Shown: positions 18,045-26,247 of the stretch, piece after piece
How the letters are laid out: the number at the start of each line of letters is the position of its first letter
Numbering within the stretch: position 1 is the stretch's first letter
Assembly: GCA_003550725.1 (NCBI GenBank)
Contig: PUKZ01000034.1
Location: 1-34,247 of the forward strand
Direction of reading: 5' to 3'
DNA: 34,247 nt
Source of the DNA: Bacteroidales bacterium
Lineage (GTDB): Bacteria > Bacteroidota > Bacteroidia > Bacteroidales > UBA7960
The notes under the pieces: generated by a model
What the model saw: only the letters and a program-made list of their open reading frames with translations
Database searches by the model: none
Told to the model about the DNA's origin: nothing
Program-made: the position numbers and the translations under genes

Positions 18045-18113
18045 TGTTTTTTTGTATAAGAAAATTCTTTTCGAAATTATTTATTAAAAGTTTGTATTTA
18101 ATTTTTGGTTTTT

Positions 18114-18830
18114 CTAAATAAGACCTTCATCTGCAAAACTAAAATAATTGTCATTACCTACAATAATATGATCCATAACAGGCAAATCAAGAAATTTTCC
18201 TGCTTCTTTGCATTTTTCTGTAAGTTGCATATCTGATTTACTTGGCTTTAATGAGCCGCTAGGATGATTGTGTGCAAGTATTATTGATGATGCATTATCC
18301 TCTAATGCTAATTTAAATATTTTTTTTGGATCAGCAACTGTTCCTGATATACTTCCTTCGCTTATAGAAATAGTTTTAATAACATAATTACTCCTGTTGA
18401 GTGTAACACACCAAAACTCTTCATAATTCCGGTCATTTAAGATTGGAGCAATTATTTCATAAACATCCTTGCTGCTTTTAATTTTCTTTTTATTTAACGC
18501 TTCACTAAGCCTTCTTCTTCTTCCCAGCTCAAGTGCAGCAATTATATTTATAGCTTTTGCCTGTCCAATTCCCTTAAAATTAGTAAGCTCTTTAATACTA
18601 AGCCTGGCAAGTAATCCAAGATGGTTGTCGAGTGATGCCAATATTTTTTTTGCAAGATCCACTGCCGATTCATTTTTTGTACCGGAGCCAATTAATATAG
18701 CAAGCAATTCAGCATTGGTAAGTGCTTTAGGCGTTTTATTTATGAGCTTTTCCCGAGGGCGATCATCTTCAGCCCATTCTTTTATCGTACTAACTTTAAC
18801 ACCTGGTTTTGTTTTATAATATTCATCCAT
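18114..18830 (-). CDS. radC: RadC family JAB/MPN domain protein
   Basis: 238 residues from the ATG at 18830 (the codon before it, 18833, is an in-frame GTG). The N-terminal RadC module has the WAEDDRPREKL start and a helix-hairpin-helix at KGIGQAKAINIIAALELG (~86-104). The C-terminal JAB/JAMM metal site is AHNHPSGSLKPSKSD, with His187, His189 and Asp200, and then DHIIVGNDNYFSFADEGL. The family was once assigned to DNA repair, but its true function is not settled. It lies downstream of the tRNA/rpsT unit's terminator. Confidence 0.95.
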   Translation of the reverse strand: MDEYYKTKPGVKVSTIKEWAEDDRPREKLINKTPKALTNAELLAILIGSGTKNESAVDLAKKILASLDNHLGLLARLSIKELTNFKGIGQAKAINIIAALELGRRRRLSEALNKKKIKSSKDVYEIIAPILNDRNYEEFWCVTLNRSNYVIKTISISEGSISGTVADPKKIFKLALEDNASSIILAHNHPSGSLKPSKSDMQLTEKCKEAGKFLDLPVMDHIIVGNDNYFSFADEGLI

Positions 18831-18878
18831 CACATAATTATTATAATATTAAACTTTAAAACGATGAACGAATATACC

Positions 18879-18918
18879 AAAAAAAAGGTTTCCGGAAGTA
18901 TTCACGGAAACCTTTTTT
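18879..18918 (-). terminator. Intrinsic terminator of the tRNA-Glu/rpsT unit
   Basis: An 8-bp stem GGTTTCCG (18887-18894) / CGGAAACC (18905-18912) with a 10-nt loop. On the minus strand it is followed by eight Ts (18886-18879) and preceded by A6. It comes directly after the 3' tRNA-Glu and is the strongest terminator in the window. Confidence 0.9.
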
Positions 18919-18919
18919 G

Positions 18920-18991
18920 TAGCCCGTAGGGGATTCGAACCCCTGCTACCAGGATGAAAACCTGGCGTCCTAACCCCTAGACGAACGGGCC
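18920..18991 (-). tRNA. tRNA-Glu (TTC), copy 1
   Basis: Minus strand, 72 nt including discriminator A. The acceptor stem GGCCCGT pairs with ACGGGCT (one G-T at 1-72). The anticodon arm is CCAGG-TTTTCAT-CCTGG, anticodon TTC; the T arm has GGTTCGAATCC. The 3' CCA is not encoded. Identical to the copy at 19309-19380. Confidence 0.97.
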
Positions 18992-19018
18992 TGAAAATAA
19001 CCAAAACAAACAGATAAA

Positions 19019-19270
19019 TTATAGACTATTTACGTGCTTTGTAAGCTTGGATTTTAAGTTGGAAGCTTTATTTTTATGAATTATGTTCTTTTTTGCTATC
19101 CTGTCAACCAAAGATATAACTTTAGGTAAATTTTCAATAGCCTCTTGTTTTTCGCTTGTTTTTCTTAAATTTTTAACCGCATTACGGGCAGTTTTTGCAT
19201 AGTATCTGTTTCGTATGCGCTTGGCATTATCCGATCTGATACGCTTTTTCGCTGATTTATGATTAGCCAT
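19019..19270 (-). CDS. rpsT: 30S ribosomal protein S20
   Basis: 83 residues, short, very basic and helical, with the S20 start MANHKSAKKRIRSDNAKRIRNR and a C-terminal Lys-rich helix (KNIIHKNKASNLKSKLTKHV). S20 binds 16S rRNA early in 30S assembly. It sits between two identical tRNA-Glu genes on the same strand: 38 bp after the upstream copy and 27 bp before the downstream copy, with no terminator between, so all three are probably one transcript. Confidence 0.97.
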   Translation of the reverse strand: MANHKSAKKRIRSDNAKRIRNRYYAKTARNAVKNLRKTSEKQEAIENLPKVISLVDRIAKKNIIHKNKASNLKSKLTKHVNSL

Positions 19271-19308
19271 ATAATAATAAGTTAATTCTGTTTATTACTT
19301 TTAGTATG

Positions 19309-19380
19309 TAGCCCGTAGGGGATTCGAACCCCTGCTACCAGGATGAAAACCTGGCGTCCTAACCCCTAGACGAACGGGCC
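19309..19380 (-). tRNA. tRNA-Glu (TTC), copy 2
   Basis: Same 72-nt sequence as the copy at 18920-18991, anticodon TTC, CCA not encoded. It is the first gene of the tRNA/rpsT/tRNA unit. A hairpin with a U tract lies just ahead of it. Confidence 0.97.
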
Positions 19381-19386
19381 TTTATT

Positions 19387-19419
19387 AAAAAACAACCACT
19401 TATATCTTAATTGGTTGTT
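19387..19419 (-). promoter_or_regulatory. Leader hairpin with U tract ahead of tRNA-Glu (attenuator-like)
   Basis: On the minus strand AACAACCA (19419-19412) pairs with TGGTTGTT (19398-19391) around a 13-nt loop, then TTTT AATAAA leads straight into the tRNA. If only the inner CAACCA/TGGTTG pairs, the U tract is six. It lies between the predicted promoter and the tRNA, so it is in the leader and not at the end of any known gene. It may be a weak attenuator or part of 5'-end processing. Confidence 0.45.
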
Positions 19420-19452
19420 GAAATAAATTATAGGTTCTTTTTTTAAGAGGTG

Positions 19453-19482
19453 CAAATTTAAAACTATTTTTTTATTCTGCAA
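19453..19482 (-). promoter_or_regulatory. Promoter of the tRNA-Glu/rpsT/tRNA-Glu unit
   Basis: On the minus strand: TTG (19482-19480) within a T-rich run, a 19-bp spacer, then TAAATTTG (19460-19453). The predicted start is near 19446-19448, about 66 nt before the tRNA 5' end at 19380. Confidence 0.65.
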
Positions 19483-19647
19483 AAAGATTTTGATTCTTTA
19501 TTACTAATGTTTTGAAAAAAACAGGTTTATTTTTGGACAACAATGTCTTATAATAAAAAAAATCATTTTTTATTTTTAAAAAAAAGAACGATATTTGCAC
19601 CCAATTTTTAATTAAATATTAATGTTAACCTAAATTTTTAAAATTAA

Positions 19648-20412
19648 ATGCCAACAAAAATCAGATTGCAAAGAAAAGGGAAAAAAAGAAGACCTTTTTA
19701 TCACCTTGTTGTTGCGGATGGTCGTGTACCCCGAGATGGAAAATTTATTGAAAAGCTTGGCACCTATGATCCAATGACCTCTCCGGCAACTATTAAGTTA
19801 GATTTTGACCGTTCACTTTACTGGATCCAGGTCGGAGCCCAACCTACCGACACAGCCCGATCAATACTATCACACAAAGGAGTGATGCTAAAACATCATT
19901 TACTTAAAGGAGTGAAAAAAGGAGCATTAACAGAAGAACAGGCAGAGGATAGATTTCAGGAATGGATAAAAGAAAAAGAGACAAAACGCCAGAAATCTGT
20001 CAGTGAAAAAGAGCTTTCCGATAAAGAAAAACAAAAGAAAATAATTGAAGAAGAAAGAAAAGTTAATGAAGCCCGGGCTGAAAAAATTGCAAAAAAGAAA
20101 GCTGAAGAAACCCTGAAGGAAGAAAAGGAAAGTAAACCAGCAGAAGATGTAAAAGAAGATCTTCCCAAAACTGAAAAAATTGATGAAAAAGAAGCTGAAT
20201 CCGAAGAAAAAAAGAAAGAAGATACTAAAACTGAAATAAAAGAAAAGGAAACTCCTAAAGCTGAGAGCAAGAAAGAGGATAAAGCTGAAGACAAAAAAGA
20301 AGATAAAGCTGAGAGCAAGAAAGAGGATAAAGCTGAGGCAGCTAAGAACAATGACAATAAAGAAGAATCTCCCACAGATAGTAATGCTAAAAATAAAGAA
20401 GATAAGAAGTAA
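19648..20412 (+). CDS. rpsP: 30S ribosomal protein S16 with long charged C-terminal extension
   Basis: 254 residues. The S16 core is at ~1-85 ([26 protein letters not shown], then [12 protein letters not shown] and [19 protein letters not shown]). S16 is usually 80-120 residues; longer, charged C-termini are known in Bacteroidota, but here ~140 residues are almost only Lys, Glu, Asp and Ala, likely disordered or one long helix. Residues ~205-228 come from three 24-bp repeats. The purine-rich strand also gives a long antisense frame that is not a gene. A near-consensus box GATATTTG at 19590-19597 may be its promoter. rimM follows, with a hairpin between. Confidence 0.96.
   Translation: MPTKIRLQRKGKKRRPFYHLVVADGRVPRDGKFIEKLGTYDPMTSPATIKLDFDRSLYWIQVGAQPTDTARSILSHKGVMLKHHLLKGVKKGALTEEQAEDRFQEWIKEKETKRQKSVSEKELSDKEKQKKIIEEERKVNEARAEKIAKKKAEETLKEEKESKPAEDVKEDLPKTEKIDEKEAESEEKKKEDTKTEIKEKETPKAESKKEDKAEDKKEDKAESKKEDKAEAAKNNDNKEESPTDSNAKNKEDKK
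20260..20336 (+). repeat. 24-bp tandem repeats in rpsP
   Basis: Units at 20260-20283, 20284-20307 and 20308-20331, followed by GCTGA. The first and third are identical for 29 nt (20260-20288 and 20308-20336). They encode [16 protein letters not shown] and AESKKEDK. The 24-bp unit keeps the frame. Confidence 0.85.
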
Positions 20413-20449
20413 AGCAACAAAACAGACCTGTTTTTTTTATTAGTTGCTT
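20412..20449 (+). terminator. Hairpin between rpsP and rimM
   Basis: Outer arms AAGCAAC (20412-20418) / GTTGCTT (20443-20449). Inner AAAACAG (20419-20425) / CTGTTTT (20428-20434), ending in a run of eight Ts (20431-20438). It begins at the rpsP stop codon. Either nested form may end or reduce transcription into rimM. Confidence 0.55.
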
Positions 20450-20519
20450 TAATACATCTTTGTTTAATGGCATATTTTAATACTTGATCACAAGGTCCGG
20501 TATCCGAAAAAAATAAGTT

Positions 20520-21053
20520 ATGAACATTGAAGATACGTTTTACCTTGGCTCAATATCAAAAACAGTTGGATATAAAGGAGAATTAGCAGCTATTCTCGAT
20601 GTTGATGATCCGGAAAAATATAATGAACTGGAATCAGTTTTTTTATTAATTGAAAAAAAACTGGTTCCTTTTTTTATAGAAAAGTTATCATTTCGCCCCA
20701 ACAGTAACCATGTAATAATAAAATTCAGAGACATAAACAGCGAAGAAAAGGCTGAGCGTTTGGTTGATTCTGAATTACACTTACCGGCAGAAATGTTGCC
20801 ACCCTTATCAGGCAATCATTTTTACTTTCATGAAGTTGAAGGATTTCAGGTTTTTGATACCAGGTACGGCTATTTAGGCAAACTTGAAAAAATCCTGGAT
20901 TATCCCGGTAATCCTCTAATGCAAATATTAAAGAAAAACCGGGAAATACTTATACCTGTTAAAGATGAATTTATTAATGAAGTAGACCGGGAATCGGAAA
21001 AAATAGTTGTATCAACTCCTGATGGTTTAATAGACATTTATAATGATAATTGA
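20520..21053 (+). CDS. rimM: Ribosome maturation factor RimM
   Basis: 177 residues. RimM binds S19 and helps mature the 3' domain of the 30S subunit. The N-terminal RimM barrel begins YLGSISKTVGYKGELAAILDVDDPEKY. A PRC-barrel follows from ~98, with FYFHEVEGFQVFD, LGKLEKILDYPGNPLMQI and ILIPVKDEFINEVDRESEKI, ending DGLIDIY. Lengths and motifs are normal. It is 107 bp after rpsP, the common partner. Its stop codon lies inside the stem of its own terminator. Confidence 0.95.
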   Translation: MNIEDTFYLGSISKTVGYKGELAAILDVDDPEKYNELESVFLLIEKKLVPFFIEKLSFRPNSNHVIIKFRDINSEEKAERLVDSELHLPAEMLPPLSGNHFYFHEVEGFQVFDTRYGYLGKLEKILDYPGNPLMQILKKNREILIPVKDEFINEVDRESEKIVVSTPDGLIDIYNDN

Positions 21054-21078
21054 TAAAAGCATATTTATCAATTTTTTT
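21050..21078 (+). terminator. Intrinsic terminator of rimM
   Basis: An 8-bp stem TTGATAAA (21050-21057) / TTTATCAA (21064-21071), 6-nt loop, then seven Ts (21072-21078). The rimM stop TGA (21051-21053) is inside the left arm. Confidence 0.8.
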
Positions 21079-21104
21079 CATTTACATAAACATGGATCAA
21101 CAAT

Positions 21105-21155
21105 CTGTTGTACAATGATTTACACCTTTATGTTTAGATATTTAAATTTTTAGTG
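21105..21155. repeat. 51-nt direct repeat, copy A (3' of the hybrid kinase)
   Basis: Matches 24488-24538 without gaps in 45 of 51 positions and the same orientation; the longest identical run is ATGTTTAGATATTTAAATTTTTA. It lies in the intergenic space after the hybrid kinase gene. No gene and no promoter box was found in it. Confidence 0.75.
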
Positions 21156-21225
21156 GTGATTAACGCTTAATTTACTCAAGATTTTTTTTTGATTTTGTAC
21201 AAACTGAAATAGTATATATGAAGTG

Positions 21226-23964
21226 TTATAAATATTTGCTTTCAACATGTTCTTTAAATTCCATGTACTTATCACTCATTAATGGAAACAGAGTTTTTAC
21301 CTGTTCAAAATTGTTCATTTCTACATGATATTCCATCCTTTTAGTGACCTCATGAACCTGTGAGGCTCCTATTGTTGCCGAAAGTCCTTTTACAGCAACT
21401 ATGATTTGTTTAACTAAACTTTGATCATTTTTTTTGAATGCATCTAATGATTGGTAATAATACTCATCCATATCTTCTATAAAAGAATTCAGAAGGCTTT
21501 TTATATTAACTTCATCGCTTACACCATGCTTAATAATATTATTAATAGTATTTTTATTAATAATTGGGTGATTTTCAATATTTGAAATAAAAAAGTCGTC
21601 AGGAATTAATCCCGGTTTTTCATACTCTTTTTTTATTTTGTTTTTCCAGTAAAATAGTTTTTCGGCTAATATTTCAATTCTAACAGGTTTTACCAGATAA
21701 TCTGTAAAACCAATATCATTATAGCTCTCTTCGGTATAATTATCCAATACACTGGCACTTAATCCTATAATAGGTGGCAATTCATCATATATCTTATGTA
21801 ATTCTTTAGTAGCAGCTATACCATCCATTACAGGCATGTACATGTCCATTATAATAATATCATAACTCACTTTTTCAAAAATCCCAAATGCATTAACTAT
21901 TGTTTCATGATACAACTCAATAGCTTGTTTGCCATCAGATGCAATTTTCACTTCGCATCCTATACTTTCTAACATCATGGAAAGCACCTTTTGGTTTTCT
22001 TCATTATCTTCAACAAGTAATACAGACATATTCAGATTACCTGGGATATCTTCTTTTGTAATAAACTGATCACTCCACGAATCTTTATCCGTACATTCTT
22101 TGTATTTAAATGTAAACCAAAATGTACTGCCTTTACCCGGCTCACTATTTACACCTATATCGCCTTCCAAAAGATTTACAAGGTTTTTGCAAATATATAA
22201 GCCGAATCCTTTACCAACTGAACCACTCTTATAATAAGAATTATGTAAAGCTTTAAACAAGAAAGTTTGATCTTCTTTCCTTATACCTACCCCCGTATCT
22301 TTTACTTCAGCATAAATATTATTATCAAAGCCTTCTCTTCGATCAATCTTGATATTAAGACCAACATAACCCTCTTTTGTATATTTTATACCATTTAACA
22401 ATAAATTGAAAATAATCTGGTTTACACGCTTTCCATCAACAAAAATATTTTCCGGTATTTTATCATCAATACAATAATGTAGATCAATTTTATTGTCATC
22501 AGTAAAGCGTTGCAAAGTCCCAATAATTCTTTCAACATTTTGTCGTATATTATAAGATCCAGGATATAATTGTAGTTTATCTGCTTCAATTTTAGAAATA
22601 TCAGAAATATCACTAATCATATTAATAAGTGTTTCTGATGAGTTTCTCAATGTTGAAAGATATTTTTGCTGTTTATTTGTTAAGTCTGTTTTAGACAAAA
22701 GACCAATCATGCCAATTATTTCAGTGAGAGGCGTTCGTAATTGATGACTGACTCCCGAAAAAAACTGCTGCTTTATTTCGGCTGATTTTTGCTTAATAAA
22801 TTTGTCTTTATCATGCTTCTGGCTTTGATCGTTCCATAAAACATCTTGCATTGTAATTAAAAATACATCAGTATTTTTATTTGAATCATACCTGGTTTTG
22901 CCACGGGAATAGATATGTCTTATATTTTTGCTTCTATCAATTATTCGGAAATAAATTGAAAATTCTTCGTTTTTATTTGCTAAGATTTCTTTATGATATT
23001 CTAAATACCTGGTTTTATCATCGGGGTGAATAACATCTAATATTTTATTATCGTCAAGGCTCATTATATTCTGATAATCATCAATATCCAACAGTTCAAA
23101 AAATATGTTATTATGAGTCAATTTATTTGTTACATGATCAATCTCACATATTCCCAGCCCAACGATTTTCTGTGCTTCTTTAATCTTTTCATTTTCTAAA
23201 ATGATCTTTTTTTCAGTATCTTTATTTTTAGATATATCACTAATTATCAATGTAATCCCAATGGCTTTATTATATATATCTTTCCTCAATGAAGCTTTAG
23301 CATGATACCATTTATTTTTATTTTGCTTTTTTATTTCAACTTCAAATTCCTGAACTATTTTAGTTTTAAATAAATTATCAAAACAGACATCTAACATCTT
23401 AACCAAACTATCAGGAAACACATTACTATAGTGTTTTTGTTCAGGTTTCTTAGTATTCAGTAAAACTTTATTGTTTTCATGGCTAGAATGCATATATTTA
23501 ATATAACCTTTGCAGTCAAAAGAAATCAAAATATCATCGATAGATTCTATTGTAGTGCGCAAAATTTCTTTTGTTTCTAAAAGTTCTTTTTTTACCTGGT
23601 GTCGATAGACGGCAATATCAATTGCCGAACGCAATATTCTTTCATCAAAAGGCTTAATAATAAAAGCATTGGGCTCTACCTTCATTAAACGTTTAATAGT
23701 TTTTTCATCGGATTGGGCTGTAACATAAACAACCGGCACATCCAAAAATGAAAGTATCTCAGAAGCAGTTTCAATAATATCTTTTTCACCATTCAGGTTA
23801 ATATCAAGAAGTATAAGATTGGGTTTCAGGTCTTTTGCTAACTTTACTGCATCATCACAATTATTAGCTTTAGCAAGAACATCACAATCCAATTGTTCTA
23901 ACTTATTGTATATATAATTTTTGGCAGTGCTTTTGTCTTCAACAAGTAAAATTTTGTTTTGCAT
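21226..23964 (-). CDS. Hybrid histidine kinase, REC-PAS-PAS-HisKA-HATPase-REC-Hpt, with degenerate Hpt
   Basis: 912 residues, no transmembrane segment. N-terminal receiver ~1-120 (Asp54 in LILLDINL, Lys104). Two PAS-like sensor regions ~129-250 and ~255-378, the second of PAS_3 type ([18 protein letters not shown]). HisKA ~397-462 with SHQLRTPL (His407). HATPase ~508-622 with N box [19 protein letters not shown] and GKGFGLYI. Second receiver ~646-775 with [13 protein letters not shown] (Asp707) and Lys759. Hpt-like domain ~805-905. In that Hpt the motif usually H-x-L-K-G reads V-A-V-K-G (Val856, GTT codon), so it cannot accept phosphate there. Start and end are clear. A stand-alone Hpt gene ends 29 bp upstream. 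There is no DNA-binding output domain. Confidence 0.93.
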   Translation of the reverse strand: MQNKILLVEDKSTAKNYIYNKLEQLDCDVLAKANNCDDAVKLAKDLKPNLILLDINLNGEKDIIETASEILSFLDVPVVYVTAQSDEKTIKRLMKVEPNAFIIKPFDERILRSAIDIAVYRHQVKKELLETKEILRTTIESIDDILISFDCKGYIKYMHSSHENNKVLLNTKKPEQKHYSNVFPDSLVKMLDVCFDNLFKTKIVQEFEVEIKKQNKNKWYHAKASLRKDIYNKAIGITLIISDISKNKDTEKKIILENEKIKEAQKIVGLGICEIDHVTNKLTHNNIFFELLDIDDYQNIMSLDDNKILDVIHPDDKTRYLEYHKEILANKNEEFSIYFRIIDRSKNIRHIYSRGKTRYDSNKNTDVFLITMQDVLWNDQSQKHDKDKFIKQKSAEIKQQFFSGVSHQLRTPLTEIIGMIGLLSKTDLTNKQQKYLSTLRNSSETLINMISDISDISKIEADKLQLYPGSYNIRQNVERIIGTLQRFTDDNKIDLHYCIDDKIPENIFVDGKRVNQIIFNLLLNGIKYTKEGYVGLNIKIDRREGFDNNIYAEVKDTGVGIRKEDQTFLFKALHNSYYKSGSVGKGFGLYICKNLVNLLEGDIGVNSEPGKGSTFWFTFKYKECTDKDSWSDQFITKEDIPGNLNMSVLLVEDNEENQKVLSMMLESIGCEVKIASDGKQAIELYHETIVNAFGIFEKVSYDIIIMDMYMPVMDGIAATKELHKIYDELPPIIGLSASVLDNYTEESYNDIGFTDYLVKPVRIEILAEKLFYWKNKIKKEYEKPGLIPDDFFISNIENHPIINKNTINNIIKHGVSDEVNIKSLLNSFIEDMDEYYYQSLDAFKKNDQSLVKQIIVAVKGLSATIGASQVHEVTKRMEYHVEMNNFEQVKTLFPLMSDKYMEFKEHVESKYL

Positions 23965-23993
23965 ACCGGAAAGAATTAATATATATAATTATT

Positions 23994-24377
23994 CTATATC
24001 ATTTGATTTATAACCCTTTTGAACTCATGATAAAATGAAACTAATGTTGGTACCAATAATGAAACCTCCTCTAGATTATTTGTTATTATACTATTTTCAA
24101 TATCATTGGCAACTTTCATAAGCTTCGTTGCACCAACTGTTGCGGAAATGCCGGCCAAAGAATGAACTGGAGCTTTCAATTTTTTATAATTGCCTTTTTT
24201 AAAATGATCGTTTATAAGTTTAACCAAAATCTCAGCTTCAGAAAAATATGATAAATAAACCTCCCTGACAATTAACCTGTCTCCATCAGACTGTGATTTC
24301 AGTATTTCAAATGTGCCCATATCAAATACGTCATACTTATCATATTCTGATGATATATAATCATTTCCTCTCTCCAT
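23994..24377 (-). CDS. Stand-alone histidine phosphotransfer (Hpt) protein
   Basis: 127 residues, cytoplasmic. The Hpt core is APVHSLAGISATVGATKL with phospho-accepting His72; the Lys usually following in HxLKG is Ala75. The C-terminal helix pattern (VANDIENSIITNNLEEVSLLVPTLVSFYHEFKRV) aligns well with the end of the hybrid kinase ([21 protein letters not shown]), so the two Hpt modules are probable paralogues. In the family, Hpt passes phosphate between receivers. Here it would take it from Asp707 of the neighbouring kinase; the final receiver could be the kinase's own N-terminal receiver or a regulator elsewhere. Confidence 0.85.
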   Translation of the reverse strand: MERGNDYISSEYDKYDVFDMGTFEILKSQSDGDRLIVREVYLSYFSEAEILVKLINDHFKKGNYKKLKAPVHSLAGISATVGATKLMKVANDIENSIITNNLEEVSLLVPTLVSFYHEFKRVINQMI

Positions 24378-24487
24378 AAAATCTAATTATATAAGTGTTG
24401 TAAAAAACCTTTTCTAAAACTGAAATTATTTATTTAATAATTAAGTCAATCACAGATTATTTATCTGTATAAATTATAGTTATAAAA

Positions 24488-24538
24488 CTGTTTTACAATG
24501 ATTTACGTATTAATGTTTAGATATTTAAATTTTTAATG
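24488..24538. repeat. 51-nt direct repeat, copy B (between the helical-protein gene and the Hpt gene)
   Basis: 45 of 51 positions match copy A at 21105-21155, same orientation, no gaps. It lies 39 bp after the stop of the helical protein and 111 bp before the Hpt start. The two copies enclose the Hpt and hybrid kinase genes. Confidence 0.75.
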
Positions 24539-24576
24539 ACCTATGACGGGTTTTACTTATCTGTTAACTGATACTA

Positions 24577-26247
24577 TTATTGGTTAATTGGAATTTCATT
24601 ATAACTGTTATTTAGTTTTTTAGAATTCAAATCATAAGTTATTAATCCTTTTTTGATCTGATTGAGCCTATAAACAACATTCTTTGCCGTATTATTAAAA
24701 ATTTCCGAATATTTTATTTTATCCTCAACCTTATCATTAATATTTTCTGAAATTCTTTGCCCCAACTGATCAACATCAGAACTTTTTTTCTTAAATTCCA
24801 TCACACTATAATACAGCTCTTCACTTAGCTTATTTAAATTATTTAATAACGAATCAAAATAACTTAATCCGTTTTTTTTAAGCTTAATAAATGTGTTTGT
24901 TTTTAATATTTCATTTTTTTGATCTATAACCTCATCAAATTTTTGCCTGAGTTTATTTTTTTCAAAATGACTTTTAGAATATATTTTAAAAATTTGCTGT
25001 GCTTTACATGCAATATTTTCATCTAAATTCAACAAAAATCCTCCTGAGTATATTTTATCAACAACTTTCATTTCAATAGCTCTTTCTTTCGTTTCGGCGT
25101 CAGAAAATTTTTCATTCAAGTTTTGAATAACTTTTTGAACATAGTTCATTTCTTCTGAAAACTCACGAAACTTTTCCAGTATTTCTGATAAATTGAATAT
25201 AAAAGATTTGAAATTATCATATACTTTTTCACCACATAACTGTTTGGAGGCAAACAGCTTGAATCCGTATAAAATACCGTTTACTTCTGCCCGACTATGC
25301 TTCATTTCAGTTAAAAATCTTTCGACAGAAGCTTGGTATTCTTTATTAATGTTAAAAATTTTTACTCCTTGGCTATCTGCAATTTGCAAAATATCTAATT
25401 CCTTGATTGCACCATTATTGTTTAAGCTATTACCATTAATCTTTATCAGTTTGTTTAACACATTATTATGAGTAACATGAAAATTTTCAGCGCTTTTATA
25501 AGCTCTCTTCTGATAATTAAGATTTGAAATGACGCTTTGTAATCTTTTATAATTTTCTTTTTTTAATTCCTCTATTTTATATGTGTCACTTAAATAATCA
25601 TCTGATTGATTCAAAATATTCATAATATCATTTACAATAAGCTCAATATTACACAGCAAACTTTCAAATTCTTTCTCTTTCAGTTTTACGAAATTTTGTT
25701 TAATAAAACTCAGATGTTTATTTAAAATAAGAACATTTTCTTCAATAACAGGATATAAATCCGATACTTTATCAATAGCTTTTTCAATCATAACAGACTC
25801 ATTAACATCAAAACCTTTTAAGTTTCTGACACAAGTCGTAGATGTAAGTTCAATATCGTCAAGTAAAGGTTTTAAAGAAGAAATATTTTGTTTATACCTG
25901 TCAAATAATTCAGGTATCATTTTAAGTTCTGTTATCAATTTATCCAATGACTGAAAGGATGCTTCAAACATATTGAGTAGTTCTGGTAAAAGAGATTTTA
26001 AGATATTAAAATCTTTAACTATTTCGTCTAAAAGCTTTTTGGTTCCATGTTTACCGGACAACTCAAATACCTGATCAATTTTTTCAGATAATGCAGTTAA
26101 AAGAGACAAATTATCTTGCAATTTGTCATTATAAGAGAGCTGATTATCTATATTCCACCTGTTTAGAGAGTTTATTTTTTCCTCAATTTCAAAAAAAACC
26201 GAAATGACGTTGTTGTCTTTGTTGCTTATTTCAAAAACTTCTTTCAT
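24577..26247 (-). CDS. Unrecognised long helical protein (putative coiled coil)
   Basis: 556 residues, no signal peptide, no membrane segment, no enzyme motif I recognise. Nearly the whole sequence is predicted amphipathic helix with Leu/Ile spacing suited to helical bundles, for example ELSGKHGTKKLLDEIVKDFN, ALSEKIDQVF, KAIDKVSDLYPVIEENVL and NEKFSDAETKERAIEMKVVD. It is rich in Lys, Asn, Glu, Ile and Leu and has a few scattered Cys. It recalls a chemoreceptor-like signalling rod without sensor or HAMP, but I see no methyl-accepting signature. Two signalling genes follow on the same strand (Hpt, hybrid kinase), 199 bp and more downstream. A role as scaffold or input partner is inference only. 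Confidence 0.6.
   Translation of the reverse strand: MKEVFEISNKDNNVISVFFEIEEKINSLNRWNIDNQLSYNDKLQDNLSLLTALSEKIDQVFELSGKHGTKKLLDEIVKDFNILKSLLPELLNMFEASFQSLDKLITELKMIPELFDRYKQNISSLKPLLDDIELTSTTCVRNLKGFDVNESVMIEKAIDKVSDLYPVIEENVLILNKHLSFIKQNFVKLKEKEFESLLCNIELIVNDIMNILNQSDDYLSDTYKIEELKKENYKRLQSVISNLNYQKRAYKSAENFHVTHNNVLNKLIKINGNSLNNNGAIKELDILQIADSQGVKIFNINKEYQASVERFLTEMKHSRAEVNGILYGFKLFASKQLCGEKVYDNFKSFIFNLSEILEKFREFSEEMNYVQKVIQNLNEKFSDAETKERAIEMKVVDKIYSGGFLLNLDENIACKAQQIFKIYSKSHFEKNKLRQKFDEVIDQKNEILKTNTFIKLKKNGLSYFDSLLNNLNKLSEELYYSVMEFKKKSSDVDQLGQRISENINDKVEDKIKYSEIFNNTAKNVVYRLNQIKKGLITYDLNSKKLNNSYNEIPINQ

Noticed and set aside
19956-20420. 154-codon open frame on the minus strand inside rpsP
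   Set aside because: Shadow of the Lys/Glu-coding, purine-rich strand; it gives only Ser/Leu/Phe-rich sequence and overlaps a certain ribosomal gene.
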